Assembly (NCBI GenBank): GCA_035353815.1
Contig: DAOQAG010000017.1
Coordinates: forward strand, 13,250 to 77,249
Direction: 5' to 3'
DNA length: 64,000 bases
Source: JAKPUX01 sp035353815
Lineage (GTDB): Bacteria > Zhuqueibacterota > Zhuqueibacteria > Residuimicrobiales > Residuimicrobiaceae
The position numbers and the translations under genes were made by a program. Under the pieces are notes generated by a model. That model searched no databases and was not told the DNA's origin. It saw only the letters and a program-made list of their open reading frames with translations. Each line of letters starts with the position of its first letter. Position 1 is the stretch's first letter. Shown here piece by piece: positions 53,396 through 62,186 of this stretch.

Positions 53396-54379
53396 ATGCT
53401 TTCCAGACGATTCACCATCCTGTCCGCGTTTGCTTGGAGTCTGATCGCCCTGTGCTTTGGATCGGGCTATGCTCAGCAAAGCGCAAGTGCCGTTCTTAAT
53501 CTCTATTACTCCAACGATCTGATCGGCTATCTCACCCCCTGTGGCTGAAAGTCGGCACGCTACGGCGGACTGGCCCGGCGGGCCAGCTTTATCGAGACCG
53601 ATGTCAACAGCAGTGATTTTGCACTTTTCGTAGACGCAGGCGGTTTTGCTCGCGGCAGCGATCCCTACAGCCAAATCCAGGATCGCTATCTGGTCCGGGG
53701 ATTGGGTATGCTGCACTATGCCGCCTTGAATCTCGGTTACCGGGAATGGGGCAACAAGCCGGCGGTGCTCAAAGAGCTAGCGCGTGAGTCCGGGCTGAAT
53801 TTCCTGTGCGCCAATGTCAGCTACAAGGATTCCAGCAAAACCGTCTTTGTTCCCTATGTGATCCGTGAGGTCGAGGCGAAGAGTGGTTCGCACCGTCTGG
53901 CCTATAAAAAACTCACGATCGCCCTGATCGGCCTCACCGATAACCAGCTGGCCCAGCTCTTCGTCAACCGTCCGGGAGAGCCGGAACTGACCTACCGCGA
54001 TCCCGTCGAGGTCGCACGCGAAATCATGCCCGTCGTGCGCAAAAAAGCGGATCTGGTGGTCCTGTTATATTATGGCAAGCATGAAAAGATGAAGAGTGTG
54101 CTGCAGAACGTGCCGGGCATTGATGTCGCGGTAATGGGAGGGGAGAACTATCTCGTCGCCAGTCAGAGCGGTGCCAACGAGCCTGTTCCTGTGGTCAGCA
54201 CGCCTTCGATGGGCAAATATGTGGGCGTTCTGACCCTGCAGTTGGACAAGAAGAAAAAGGTGATTTCCTCGAGCAGCCGGCAGGTACCCCTGAAGGAAGA
54301 TATGGTGGAGGATGCCCGGTTCAAAGATCTGGTCAACGAGTTCGACAAGGAATCGCAGAAGCCCAAGTCCTCGTCCTGA
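53396..54379 (+). CDS. Exported UshA/5'-nucleotidase-like protein, candidate selenoprotein (in-frame TGA = Sec51)
   Basis: A single frame of 327 residues runs from ATG 53396 (GGAG 5 bases upstream) to the stop at 54379 if TGA at 53546-53548 is read as selenocysteine. Before it: a signal peptide (FTILSAFAWSLIALCFGSGYAQ) and LNLYYSNDLIGYLTPCG. After it: KSARYGGLARRASFIE and FALFVDAGGF. This is the start of a 5'-nucleotidase-like fold, where homologues as I recall have CGC at this point. The Sec would sit in C-G-Sec-K, a redox-type pair. A hairpin fitting bacterial SECIS rules follows. Metallophosphoesterase His residues (NDxHG, GNHEF) are replaced by NDLIG and GYREW, so phosphatase activity is doubtful. 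A nonsense mutation is the alternative. Confidence 0.75.
53546..53586 (+). promoter_or_regulatory. Recoding TGA and candidate bacterial SECIS hairpin
   Basis: TGA (53546-53548) is followed by 21 bases and then CTGGCCC-GGC-GGGCCAG, a perfect 7-bp stem. The apical loop starts 28 bases after the TGA and has G in its first positions, within the limits usually quoted for bSECIS elements (loop 16-37 bases from UGA, G at loop position 1 or 2). Confidence 0.65.
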
Positions 54380-54401
54380 GATCATCCAACCAGAGGCATA
54401 A

Positions 54402-54436
54402 AAAAAGCGTCCGACTCGAGGAGTCGGACGCTTTTT
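54402..54436. terminator. Bidirectional rho-independent terminator between convergent genes
   Basis: A 16-bp stem (AAAAAGCGTCCGACTC / GAGTCGGACGCTTTTT) around the loop GAG, with A- and T-runs on either side, serves the selenoprotein candidate and the OmpA-like gene. Confidence 0.95.
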
Positions 54437-54457
54437 TTTATGCGTGCAGAGGGAGAC

Positions 54458-56071
54458 TTATTTGGTACGGGTGAAGGTGATACGGCGGTTGAGCTGCCGG
54501 CCCTCATTGGTGTCATTGCTCGCTACCGGGCGGTCCGGACCGATGCCCTTGGTCGTCATCCGCGCCGCGGCGATGCCTTTGCCGACCAGATACTTGGCGA
54601 CTGACTCGGCGCGCGCCTGGGAGAGGCGGACGTTGGCATCATGCTTGCCGACATTATCGGTATGACCCTGAATCTCGACTTCAATTTCGGGATTTTCCAG
54701 CAGGGTTTTCGCGACCTTGTCCAGGGTCACTTTCGATTCGGGCTTGATCTGGGAGCTGCCGCTGGCGAAGACGATGCCCTCGAGGATGATCTCGGTGCCG
54801 ACGGCGCCTTTGATCTTTTCTTCTTTTTCCAGGTCATCATTGCTATCCAGCGGATTGGTGCCGCGGTTGACTTCGACGCCATCGGCGATGGTGCCGCCGT
54901 CGGTATCCATCTTGGCGGGATTGGTTTTGTACTGGGTCACTTCCTGATAGTCGCCGAGGCCGTCCCCGTCCGTATCCGGTTTCATCGGCGAAGTGCTGTA
55001 CTTTTTCACCTCATCGCCGTCGCTCAGGCCGTCCTTGTCTGAGTCGGTGAGGAGGGGATTGCTCTTGTACTTGTTGATTTCTTCGCCGTCCGAGAGGCCG
55101 TCACCGTCGCTGTCGGATTTCATCGGGTCGGTTTTATAGGTATTGATTTCGGCCGCGTCGGTGAGACCGTCCCCATCGCTGTCCGCTTTGGTCGGATCGG
55201 TCAGGTATTTCTGCACTTCCTGGGCGTCGGTGAGGCCATCCCCATCGGTGTCCGCCTCAACCGGGGAGGTGCGGTACTTGTGAAGTTCATCGCCATCGCT
55301 GAGACCGTCGCCATCACTGTCGGCCACCAGGGGATTGGTCTTGAACTTGAGGTACTCTTCGGCATCGGTGAGGCCGTCGCCATCCGTGTCCGCCAGCTTT
55401 TTATTGGTTCCCAGCTCTTTTTCCATCTTGTTGCTCAGGCCGTCCTTGTCGGCATCGCCATCATCCGAGCCGCCATAGGTGAAACCGGCGAGAATGCTGT
55501 AGTAGCCGTCTTTGCTGTCCTCACCCTGGACGAGGTACTCGATATCGTCTTTCATGGTGAGGTTATAGCCGCCACTGATTTCAAAAGCGGTCTTTTCGCC
55601 GACCTTGAATTGCAGACCCAACCCGACCGGGATGACCTGGGTGGTTTTTTCGCCGGCATCATCCAGAGCGGCGATGACAGGGATTTCGTTGTGTTTGTAG
55701 AAAAAGGCCCCGATGCCTCCATAGAGGAAGGGATTCCACGATTCAAATCTGATCGGGCTGATCAACATGCGGACATCCGCGGGGACAAAATGGGTTTTGT
55801 AGGTTTTGTTGACTACGGTACCGGAGCCGATTCCCAGCTCAGCCTGAAGGAGGCCACTACCGATGCCATAGCGGATAAAAGCGCGAGTCTGAATACCCAC
55901 CGCATCTTTGTTCAGTTTGGACAGCGATTGATCGGCATCCGTATTCCCCGCCGTAGCACCGATTCCTAAACCGCCTTTCAAACCTTGTGCCTGATATTGG
56001 GCCTGCAGCGGCACAATAAACAGGCAGAGAATTCCTACTGCCAAAATCAACACTACCCCGTACTTTTTCAT
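54458..56071 (-). CDS. OmpA-family outer-membrane protein with thrombospondin type 3 calcium-binding repeats
   Basis: 537 residues. Signal peptide (LILAVGILCLFIVPLQAQ), an N-terminal beta-barrel (about 30-200, GLGIGATAGNTDAD, LGLQFKVGEKTAFEISGGY), then about nine repeats of 22-23 residues (about 205-415) built on D(T/S)DGDGL(T/S)D, each able to bind calcium. The end is an OmpA peptidoglycan-binding domain (about 425-537, VEIQGHTDNVGKHDANVRLSQARA, GRQLNRRITF). It links the outer membrane to the wall through a rigid calcium-dependent rod. ATG 56071 follows GGAGG. The repeats show as a 69-bp periodicity in the DNA, about 54.88-55.45 kb. The 143 bases to the divergent gene contain only weak promoter matches. 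Confidence 0.92.
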   Translation of the reverse strand: MKKYGVVLILAVGILCLFIVPLQAQYQAQGLKGGLGIGATAGNTDADQSLSKLNKDAVGIQTRAFIRYGIGSGLLQAELGIGSGTVVNKTYKTHFVPADVRMLISPIRFESWNPFLYGGIGAFFYKHNEIPVIAALDDAGEKTTQVIPVGLGLQFKVGEKTAFEISGGYNLTMKDDIEYLVQGEDSKDGYYSILAGFTYGGSDDGDADKDGLSNKMEKELGTNKKLADTDGDGLTDAEEYLKFKTNPLVADSDGDGLSDGDELHKYRTSPVEADTDGDGLTDAQEVQKYLTDPTKADSDGDGLTDAAEINTYKTDPMKSDSDGDGLSDGEEINKYKSNPLLTDSDKDGLSDGDEVKKYSTSPMKPDTDGDGLGDYQEVTQYKTNPAKMDTDGGTIADGVEVNRGTNPLDSNDDLEKEEKIKGAVGTEIILEGIVFASGSSQIKPESKVTLDKVAKTLLENPEIEVEIQGHTDNVGKHDANVRLSQARAESVAKYLVGKGIAAARMTTKGIGPDRPVASNDTNEGRQLNRRITFTRTK

Positions 56072-56214
56072 TCTGCAATCCTCCAAGAGAGTTATAGGGT
56101 TACTTTACTCTTTTAAACCATCGAAATTCTATGTAAATTCCCAATATGCCCATAAATAGCTCACATTAACCTGGACCCTTCCGGCCCCGTTGGCGGAGGC
56201 CTGCTGGAGGAACC

Positions 56215-58803
56215 ATGCACAGAAGTGCTGTTAAAACCGGGCTCGTGGCCCTGCTGCTGTTCAGCGTTGGGGCTGCCGCGGCGGCAGATTTGCAGACCCT
56301 GCCCAGGTTTCCGCTGCCGAACGCTCCCCAGGAACTGCACCGCCTCGCCCAGCCAGCGACCCCGTTCAACCGCATCGGGCGCAAATTCTCCCTGCTCGGC
56401 TTCGAGTCCGGCACCTTTGAAGCCTGGGCTTTTCCGCTCAAGCTGCTCAGCAATTTCGAATTCTCCTTCCTGCTGCAGGAATCCTCTCGCCCCATCCCCG
56501 GTCGCGAAATCGTCCGCTATGTTGATGCCAATCCGGGCTATACCACCCTGACCTACACCTTTCAATCTTTTGTCGTCACAGCGCATTACATCACCCTCTG
56601 GGACGAACCGGCGGCGATGATCCTGCTGGAGGTGGAGAGCACAACGCCTCTGACTATCCTCTGCGCCTTCAGGCCGGTGCTGCAGCCGATGTGGCCGGCG
56701 GGGCTGGGCGGACAATACGCCTACTGGAATGACGAGCTCAAGGCTTACCTGATCTCGGAGCCCACACGCCATAACCACGCCCTGGCAGGCTCGCCGGCAG
56801 CGGCCGGCATCTCCTACACCCCGGCCCATATGCTGAGCGACACCCCGAGTGAATTCAAGATTGAAATAGGCGATCCGCAGCAGGCCGCCGGCCGCTATAT
56901 CCCGCTCTATATCGCCGGCGGCAAAGGGGAACGGGATTCGGTCAAGGCGCTCTATCAACGCCTCGGCCGCGAACCGCAGGCGTTAGCCGAACGCACCTTC
57001 GCCCACTATCAGGGGCTGCTGGAGGAGGGGCTCCGTGTGCATACACCGGCCGCCGACCTGAACCTGGCCTACGACTGGGCGAAAATCGCTCTGGATGGGC
57101 TGCTGGTGGAGAATCCTGACCTCGGATGCGGCCTGGTCGCCGGATGGGGCGCCTCGGGCGCCAGCGGCCGCCCTGGATTCGGCTGGTTTTTCGGCGGCGA
57201 CGCTTTTATCAACAGCCTGGGCATCACCGGAATGGGCTGGCACCAAACCGTACGCACCGCTCTGGAGTACGCCCGAAAATGGCAGCGCGCGGACGGCAAA
57301 ATGGCCCACGAACTCTCGCAGGCCGCAGGATACATTGACTGGTTCAAGGCCTATCCCTATGCCTATATCCATGGCGACACCAGCCCCCTGTACATCGTCG
57401 CTTGCCATGACTATGTTCGGGCCAGCGGCGACCTCGACTTTCTGCATGCCGCCTGGCCCTCCCTGCGCAAAGCCTACCTTTGGTCGCTGGGCACCGATGC
57501 GAATGGGGATGGGCTGATGGATAACCCCAAGGCGGGCCTGGGCAGCGTCGAGTATGGCGCCCTGACCAACCTGGCCACCGACATTTATACCGGCGCCCTC
57601 TCCGTGCACATGTCGTTCGCGATGGCCGATATGGCTGCCTGGATGCAGGACCGCCGGCTGCGTCGTGTATCCGAGGCCCACCTGGAGCTCGCCCGTGCCT
57701 CCTTCGATGCCCGCTTCTGGGATGACAGCGCCCACTCCTACTCCAATGCCTTTAACGAAAAAGGCGAGCGCCTGCCCGACCCCTCGCCATGGATCAGCAC
57801 GGCCGCCCTCTTCGCTGCAGGACGCCCGGACCACATCCAGGCTTCCATCGAGCGGCTGGGCTGGAGCGATCTCAGCACCGACTGGGGCGTGCGCAGCATT
57901 TCCAGCGCCAGCAGCTACTATCAGCCGCTCAGTTACAATTATGGCGGCGTTTGGCCCTTCCTGACCGGCTTCGTCGCTACGGCGCAATATCTCTGCCAGC
58001 GCAATCAGCAGGCCTATGGCCATCTGCTCGCGAACAGCCGTCATACCTTTGTCAACGCCCTCGGAGGTATCAACGAACTCTTCTCGGGACAGAATTATCT
58101 CTGGCCGCAGGAAGCAGTTTCGCAGCAGGGATTCTCCTCCCTCGGAGTCGTGTTGCCTCTGGTGCGAGGCCTTCTCGGCCTCGAGGGCGATGCCCTGCGC
58201 CGGGAAATTCTCCTGACACCGCGTTTTCCGGCCGTCTGGGAAGAAGCGAGCTGGCAGGGGTATCGAGTGGGGCCAAGCCGCTGGTCACTGAGCTATCGCC
58301 GCCTGGCCGGCTGCATCCGGGCCACGCTCACGGCGGAACAAGGGACGGACTATGCCGTTACCTTTGCTCCTGCGCTTGGGCCCGCTGCCGTCATCGATTC
58401 GGTGCGTCTTGACGGCAAGGCCATCGCGTGGACCGTTAACAAATTTCCGCAAGCAGTCCAGCCTGAGATCAAGTTCCTGATGACCGCTGCACCCGCCACT
58501 GTAGAACTCTATTTCCACCCCGGCCTGGAGGTGACCCTGCCAACACCCGCGCTGCACGTCGGTGCGGGAGACGCGGGATTGAAGCTGATCAGCATGGAGA
58601 CGCAGGAGCGCACCATTCTGCTCCGCCTTCAGGGCCGGCCGGGCTGCCGCTATCGTCTCGATACGACAGGCAGCGGGCCCATCACTGCCGTGCATGGAGC
58701 GGCACGGGAGGGCGGACACCTGGTGGTTGCCTTTCCGCCGGCCGGGAAGGAGGCGTACATACCGCTCGAATGTGTGGTTGAACTTGCACCGCTGCAGCCG
58801 TAG
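56215..58803 (+). CDS. Exported glycogen-debranching-like glycosidase ((alpha/alpha)6 barrel)
   Basis: 862 residues. Signal peptide (VALLLFSVGAAAAA). An N-terminal beta-sandwich (about 60-260) is followed by an (alpha/alpha)6 barrel typical of amylo-alpha-1,6-glucosidase/GH15-like proteins: GRPGFGWFFGGDAFINSLGI, WQRADGKMAHELSQAAG, YIHGDTSPLYIVACHDYVRA and GVWPFLTGFVATAQYL. The Asp and Glu in these segments are candidate catalytic residues. The C-terminal 200 residues form another beta domain. It would trim alpha-glucans in the periplasm or outside. GGAGGAACC precedes the ATG. The substrate is not certain. The 106 bases to the next gene hold nothing recognisable. Confidence 0.82.
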   Translation: MHRSAVKTGLVALLLFSVGAAAAADLQTLPRFPLPNAPQELHRLAQPATPFNRIGRKFSLLGFESGTFEAWAFPLKLLSNFEFSFLLQESSRPIPGREIVRYVDANPGYTTLTYTFQSFVVTAHYITLWDEPAAMILLEVESTTPLTILCAFRPVLQPMWPAGLGGQYAYWNDELKAYLISEPTRHNHALAGSPAAAGISYTPAHMLSDTPSEFKIEIGDPQQAAGRYIPLYIAGGKGERDSVKALYQRLGREPQALAERTFAHYQGLLEEGLRVHTPAADLNLAYDWAKIALDGLLVENPDLGCGLVAGWGASGASGRPGFGWFFGGDAFINSLGITGMGWHQTVRTALEYARKWQRADGKMAHELSQAAGYIDWFKAYPYAYIHGDTSPLYIVACHDYVRASGDLDFLHAAWPSLRKAYLWSLGTDANGDGLMDNPKAGLGSVEYGALTNLATDIYTGALSVHMSFAMADMAAWMQDRRLRRVSEAHLELARASFDARFWDDSAHSYSNAFNEKGERLPDPSPWISTAALFAAGRPDHIQASIERLGWSDLSTDWGVRSISSASSYYQPLSYNYGGVWPFLTGFVATAQYLCQRNQQAYGHLLANSRHTFVNALGGINELFSGQNYLWPQEAVSQQGFSSLGVVLPLVRGLLGLEGDALRREILLTPRFPAVWEEASWQGYRVGPSRWSLSYRRLAGCIRATLTAEQGTDYAVTFAPALGPAAVIDSVRLDGKAIAWTVNKFPQAVQPEIKFLMTAAPATVELYFHPGLEVTLPTPALHVGAGDAGLKLISMETQERTILLRLQGRPGCRYRLDTTGSGPITAVHGAAREGGHLVVAFPPAGKEAYIPLECVVELAPLQP

Positions 58804-58909
58804 AGAAAGTGCTTGTTTTTTAAACAGTATTGGTTAAATTACAGGGAGGGAGGAGCAGGGAGCGGCGGCCGCAGCAGGGGAGAGGCACTAGACTGGAGGG
58901 AGTCGCGAC

Positions 58910-60445
58910 ATGCTGGCGCAGATTCTCAGTGCGGCGATCCTTGGCATCGACGCCTATATCGTCAAGGTCGAGGCCCATCTCGAAGGGGGCACGCCCTATT
59001 TTGCGACGGTAGGGCTGCCCGACGGCGCGGTGCGGGAATCCCGCGAACGGGTTCAATCCGCCATCAAAAATTCCGGATTTCCGTTTCCGATCAAACGCAT
59101 CATCATCAATCTCGCCCCCGCGGATATCAAAAAGGAGGGGGCCGCCTTTGATCTGCCCATCGCCCTGGGTATTCTTGCCGCGGCCGGCCATCTCCGTCAG
59201 GATCTCCTCCCGCACTACCTCATTCTCGGCGAGCTCAGCCTGGACGGCAGTCTTCGGCCGATCCACGGTGCGCTGCCCATCGGCGTCGCGGTGGTCCAGA
59301 ACCACCTGCGCGGGATCATTCTGCCGCGGGAAAACGCCCGCGAGGCGGCGATGGCCCGCGACCTCGAAATCATCCCCGTGCACACGCTGAAAGAGACGGT
59401 GCAGTTTTTCAATCGCCAGCTCGCCGTCACCCCCTTCCATATGGATATCGACAGCCTCTTCGCGAATACCCGCGCGTATGGTCAGGACTTTCAGGATGTC
59501 AAGGGGCAGGGCCATGTCAAGCGCGCCCTTGAGGTCGCGGCTGCGGGTGGCCATAACATCATCATGATCGGTCCGCCCGGCTCGGGCAAGACGATGCTGG
59601 CCAAGCGGCTGCCCACGATACTGCCGGATTTAAGTCTGGCCGAAGCCCTCGAGACCACCAAGATCCATTCCGTCGCCGGCCTGCTGCCCCCGGATGAGGC
59701 CCTGATCACCACCCGTCCCTTCCGGGCGCCGCATCACACGATCAGTGACGCCGGATTGATCGGAGGCGGCAATGTCCCCAAACCGGGCGAGGTCAGCCTC
59801 GCGCATCATGGTGTGCTCTTTCTCGATGAGCTGCCGGAATTCAAAAAGAACGTCCTGGAAGTGATGCGGCAACCGCTGGAGGATGGTCAGGTCACCATCT
59901 CGCGCGCCTTGATCAGCTTGAGCTATCCGGCGGAATTTATGCTCGCGGCGGCGATGAATCCCTGCCCCTGCGGATTCTACTCCGACCCCAACCACGTTTG
60001 CGGCTGCAGCGGCCAGCAAATCAAACAGTATCTCGGACGAATTTCGGGGCCGTTGCTGGACCGGATCGATATCCATATCGAGGTGCCGGCGGTGAAATAT
60101 CGGGAGTTGACGGGGGAGAGTACGGGGGAGGCTTCTCTGGCAATTCGCCAGAGAGTGGCGCGAGCGCGGGAGATCCAGATCGGCCGGTTTCAGGCTCATC
60201 CGCGCCTGTTCTGCAATGCGCGCATGGATTCGCGTGAATTGCACCAGTTCTGCTCCATCGATGCGGAGGGCGAACGGCTTCTCAAGACCGCTATCCACAA
60301 ACTGGGGCTTTCGGCGCGGGCCTATGACCGCATTCTCAAGGTTTCGCGTACCATTGCCGATCTGGCGGGGAGCCAGGCGATCCGGCCCGAGCATCTGAGC
60401 GAGGCGATCCAGTACCGCAGCCTCGACCGCTTGCAAGCCTGGTAA
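58910..60445 (+). CDS. comM: ComM/YifB-type Mg-chelatase-like AAA+ protein
   Basis: 511 residues: N-terminal Lon-protease-like domain (VGLPDGAVRESRERVQSAI, DLPIALGILAAAG), central AAA+ domain with Walker A GPPGSGKTMLAKRL and Walker B VLFLDELPEF, RPFRAPHHTISDAGLIGG, and a C-terminal domain with cysteines (MNPCPCGFYSDPNHVCGCSGQQ) and RVARAREIQ. This is the branch-migration helicase family that aids integration of transforming DNA. GGAGGG precedes the ATG. No other competence genes are nearby. It converges on the 6S RNA. Confidence 0.93.
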   Translation: MLAQILSAAILGIDAYIVKVEAHLEGGTPYFATVGLPDGAVRESRERVQSAIKNSGFPFPIKRIIINLAPADIKKEGAAFDLPIALGILAAAGHLRQDLLPHYLILGELSLDGSLRPIHGALPIGVAVVQNHLRGIILPRENAREAAMARDLEIIPVHTLKETVQFFNRQLAVTPFHMDIDSLFANTRAYGQDFQDVKGQGHVKRALEVAAAGGHNIIMIGPPGSGKTMLAKRLPTILPDLSLAEALETTKIHSVAGLLPPDEALITTRPFRAPHHTISDAGLIGGGNVPKPGEVSLAHHGVLFLDELPEFKKNVLEVMRQPLEDGQVTISRALISLSYPAEFMLAAAMNPCPCGFYSDPNHVCGCSGQQIKQYLGRISGPLLDRIDIHIEVPAVKYRELTGESTGEASLAIRQRVARAREIQIGRFQAHPRLFCNARMDSRELHQFCSIDAEGERLLKTAIHKLGLSARAYDRILKVSRTIADLAGSQAIRPEHLSEAIQYRSLDRLQAW

Positions 60446-60459
60446 GGGGAGGCGTACAT

Positions 60460-60649
60460 AAAAAAAAGCCCTGTATGCAATACCGGGCTGTAATGAACCG
60501 CGTTCATTACGGTGGGCGCCGCCTAAGCATTTTTTACTTCCACGCAAACCCTCCCGAAGGAGGGGGAGGCCTGTAATACACGCTTAAGAGCCAAGCTCCC
60601 ATTTTGAAGGTGTTGGTTCAAAAAAACCGGGCATCAACATACAGGGCAA
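60460..60649 (-). ncRNA. ssrS: 6S RNA (SsrS), probable
   Basis: On the minus strand about 180 bases are closed by a perfect terminal stem, GCCCTGTATG with CATACAGGGC, followed directly by eight T. The centre is a hairpin CCCTCC-TTCG-GGAGGG, flanked by complementary CTTAAGC/GCTTAGG. The 5' side of the bubble reads GAACCAACACC then AATGGGAGCTTGG, which resembles the 6S RNAs of several phyla. The 3' side has a small hairpin, GTAATGAAC-GCG-GTTCATTAC. Length, symmetry and self-termination all fit a 6S RNA that binds RNA polymerase holoenzyme. A covariance search would settle it. Confidence 0.72.
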
Positions 60650-60669
60650 AGATTGCCTATCTCTACTTC

Positions 60670-60698
60670 AATATTGCATAATTCGCAGCAAAAGTCAA
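60670..60698 (-). promoter_or_regulatory. Possible promoter of the 6S RNA
   Basis: On the minus strand: TTGACT, 17-bp spacer, AATATT. Transcription would begin about 15 bases before the closing stem. Confidence 0.4.
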
Positions 60699-60763
60699 GT
60701 GAAATATCCAGAGTTTCGCGCGTGCTCCTCAGCCTGCCACATTATGCCGCGAACCGAATTCCA

Positions 60764-60792
60764 TTGCATTTTTCACTCCCAATGGCTACATT
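60764..60792 (+). promoter_or_regulatory. Promoter of the NfeD gene
   Basis: TTGCAT, 17-bp spacer, TACATT; start near 60800, 33 bases before the ATG. Confidence 0.55.
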
Positions 60793-60832
60793 GCGACGTA
60801 GCCCTGCATGTTGTCCAATGGGGAAGAAGCCT

Positions 60833-62149
60833 ATGCGCTCTTCAGCAGTTGTGATTATCATAGCCAGTCTGCTTCTTTTCGCCGCGTTTGCGCCGGCACC
60901 TGCAGCCGATCCCGCTCCGGTACTCAAGATCGTCCTCAACGGCGATATCAACCCGGTCTCGGCGATGTTCATCGTTCATGCCATCACGGCGGCCGAAAAG
61001 GAGGGATGCACCTGCCTGATCATCCAGATGGATACCCCCGGCGGCCTGCTGGAATCAACCCGGACCATCGTCAAGGAGATCATGGCCGCCCGGGTGCCGG
61101 TGGTCATGTATATCGCCCCCAGCGGTTCGGGCGCCGTTTCGGCCGGTGTCTTCATCACCCTGGCCTGCCATGTAGCGGCCATGGCTGAGGGGACCAATAT
61201 CGGCGCGGCGCATCCCGTCAGTGCCGGCGGTGGCGCTGACACCACCCGGGTGATGAGCGAAAAGGTGACCAATTATGCCTCGGCCTGGATCCGCAGCATC
61301 GCCGAAAAACGCGGACGCGATCCGCAATGGGCGGAGATGGCCGTGCGCAAGAGTGTCTCGATCACCGAAAAGGAAGCGCTGCAAAAAAAGATCATCGATC
61401 TGATCGCGAAAGACGAGAGCGCCCTGCTGGAAGCCCTGGATGGCCGCACGGTTCAGCTGGAGAGCGGCAGCCGCATCCTCAAGACCCGGAATGCGCCGGT
61501 CATCACCCGCGAGATGTCCTGGCAGCATCGCATCCTTTACAAGATATCCAATCCTACGATTGCCTACATCCTGCTCATGCTCGGCATCTATGGCCTCTTT
61601 TTTGAGCTCTCCAATCCCGGTGCCATCGTTCCCGGTGTCGCTGGGGGCATCTTTATCATCCTGGCTTTTTTCGCCCTGCAAACGCTGCCGGTGAATACCG
61701 CGGGGCTGCTGCTGATCTTGTTTTCCATTCTTCTCTTTGTGCTGGAGGTCAAAGTGACCAGTTATGGTGTCCTTACCATTGGCGGGATCGTCTCGATGTT
61801 TCTGGGTGCGATCATGCTCTTCGATGAAGCGCCGGGCTTTGCGGTGCGCGTGGACTGGCGGGTAGCGCTGACCTTCGCCCTGGCCACTGCAGCCTTTTTC
61901 ATTTTCGCCCTGGGTATGGCCCTCAAGGCGCGCCTCACCCGGCCGACCACCGGTCAGGAGGGCCTGATCGGGGCCAAAGGCATTGCGCTCGCGCCGATCT
62001 CGCAGCACGCCGGGACGGTCCGGATTCTGGGTGAGCTATGGCAGGCGCAGTCCAGCCAGGAGATCGCCGCCGGCAGCCCGGTAGAGGTCTTAAAGATCGA
62101 GGGATTGGTTCTCACCGTGGCTCCGCCCCGGATGGAAACCACGGCTTAA
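60833..62149 (+). CDS. nfeD: NfeD-type membrane-bound ClpP-class serine protease
   Basis: 438 residues. Signal peptide or first helix (SSAVVIIIASLLLFAAF), a ClpP-like protease domain (MDTPGGLLESTRTIV, then YIAPSGSGAVSAGVFITLA with the candidate nucleophile Ser, and TNIGAAHPVSAGG), four or more transmembrane helices (about 265-390), and a C-terminal OB-fold NfeD domain (GLIGAKGIALAP to EGLVLTV). ATG 60833 is preferred because GGGAAG precedes it and the hydrophobic segment begins there. The slipin gene follows 37 bases later, the well-known nfeD-slipin pair in membrane quality control. Confidence 0.93.
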   Translation: MRSSAVVIIIASLLLFAAFAPAPAADPAPVLKIVLNGDINPVSAMFIVHAITAAEKEGCTCLIIQMDTPGGLLESTRTIVKEIMAARVPVVMYIAPSGSGAVSAGVFITLACHVAAMAEGTNIGAAHPVSAGGGADTTRVMSEKVTNYASAWIRSIAEKRGRDPQWAEMAVRKSVSITEKEALQKKIIDLIAKDESALLEALDGRTVQLESGSRILKTRNAPVITREMSWQHRILYKISNPTIAYILLMLGIYGLFFELSNPGAIVPGVAGGIFIILAFFALQTLPVNTAGLLLILFSILLFVLEVKVTSYGVLTIGGIVSMFLGAIMLFDEAPGFAVRVDWRVALTFALATAAFFIFALGMALKARLTRPTTGQEGLIGAKGIALAPISQHAGTVRILGELWQAQSSQEIAAGSPVEVLKIEGLVLTVAPPRMETTA

Positions 62150-62186
62150 ATTCGTTCCACTGGCATTTAACTTCTGAGGAGGCTCT

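Noticed and set aside
53546..53548. Simple nonsense mutation in the UshA-like gene
   Set aside because: Possible, but the Cys-Gly-TGA-Lys context and the correctly placed hairpin favour recoding; kept as the alternative in the finding.
53702..54379. Separate gene starting at the internal ATG after the TGA
   Set aside because: It would lack a signal peptide and the first part of the fold. The upstream frame with ribosome-binding site and signal peptide continues in the same frame across the TGA.
54880..55450. Regular 69-bp periodicity resembling a CRISPR or tandem array
   Set aside because: It encodes TSP3 calcium-binding repeats in an intact reading frame; units vary at third positions and there are no spacers.
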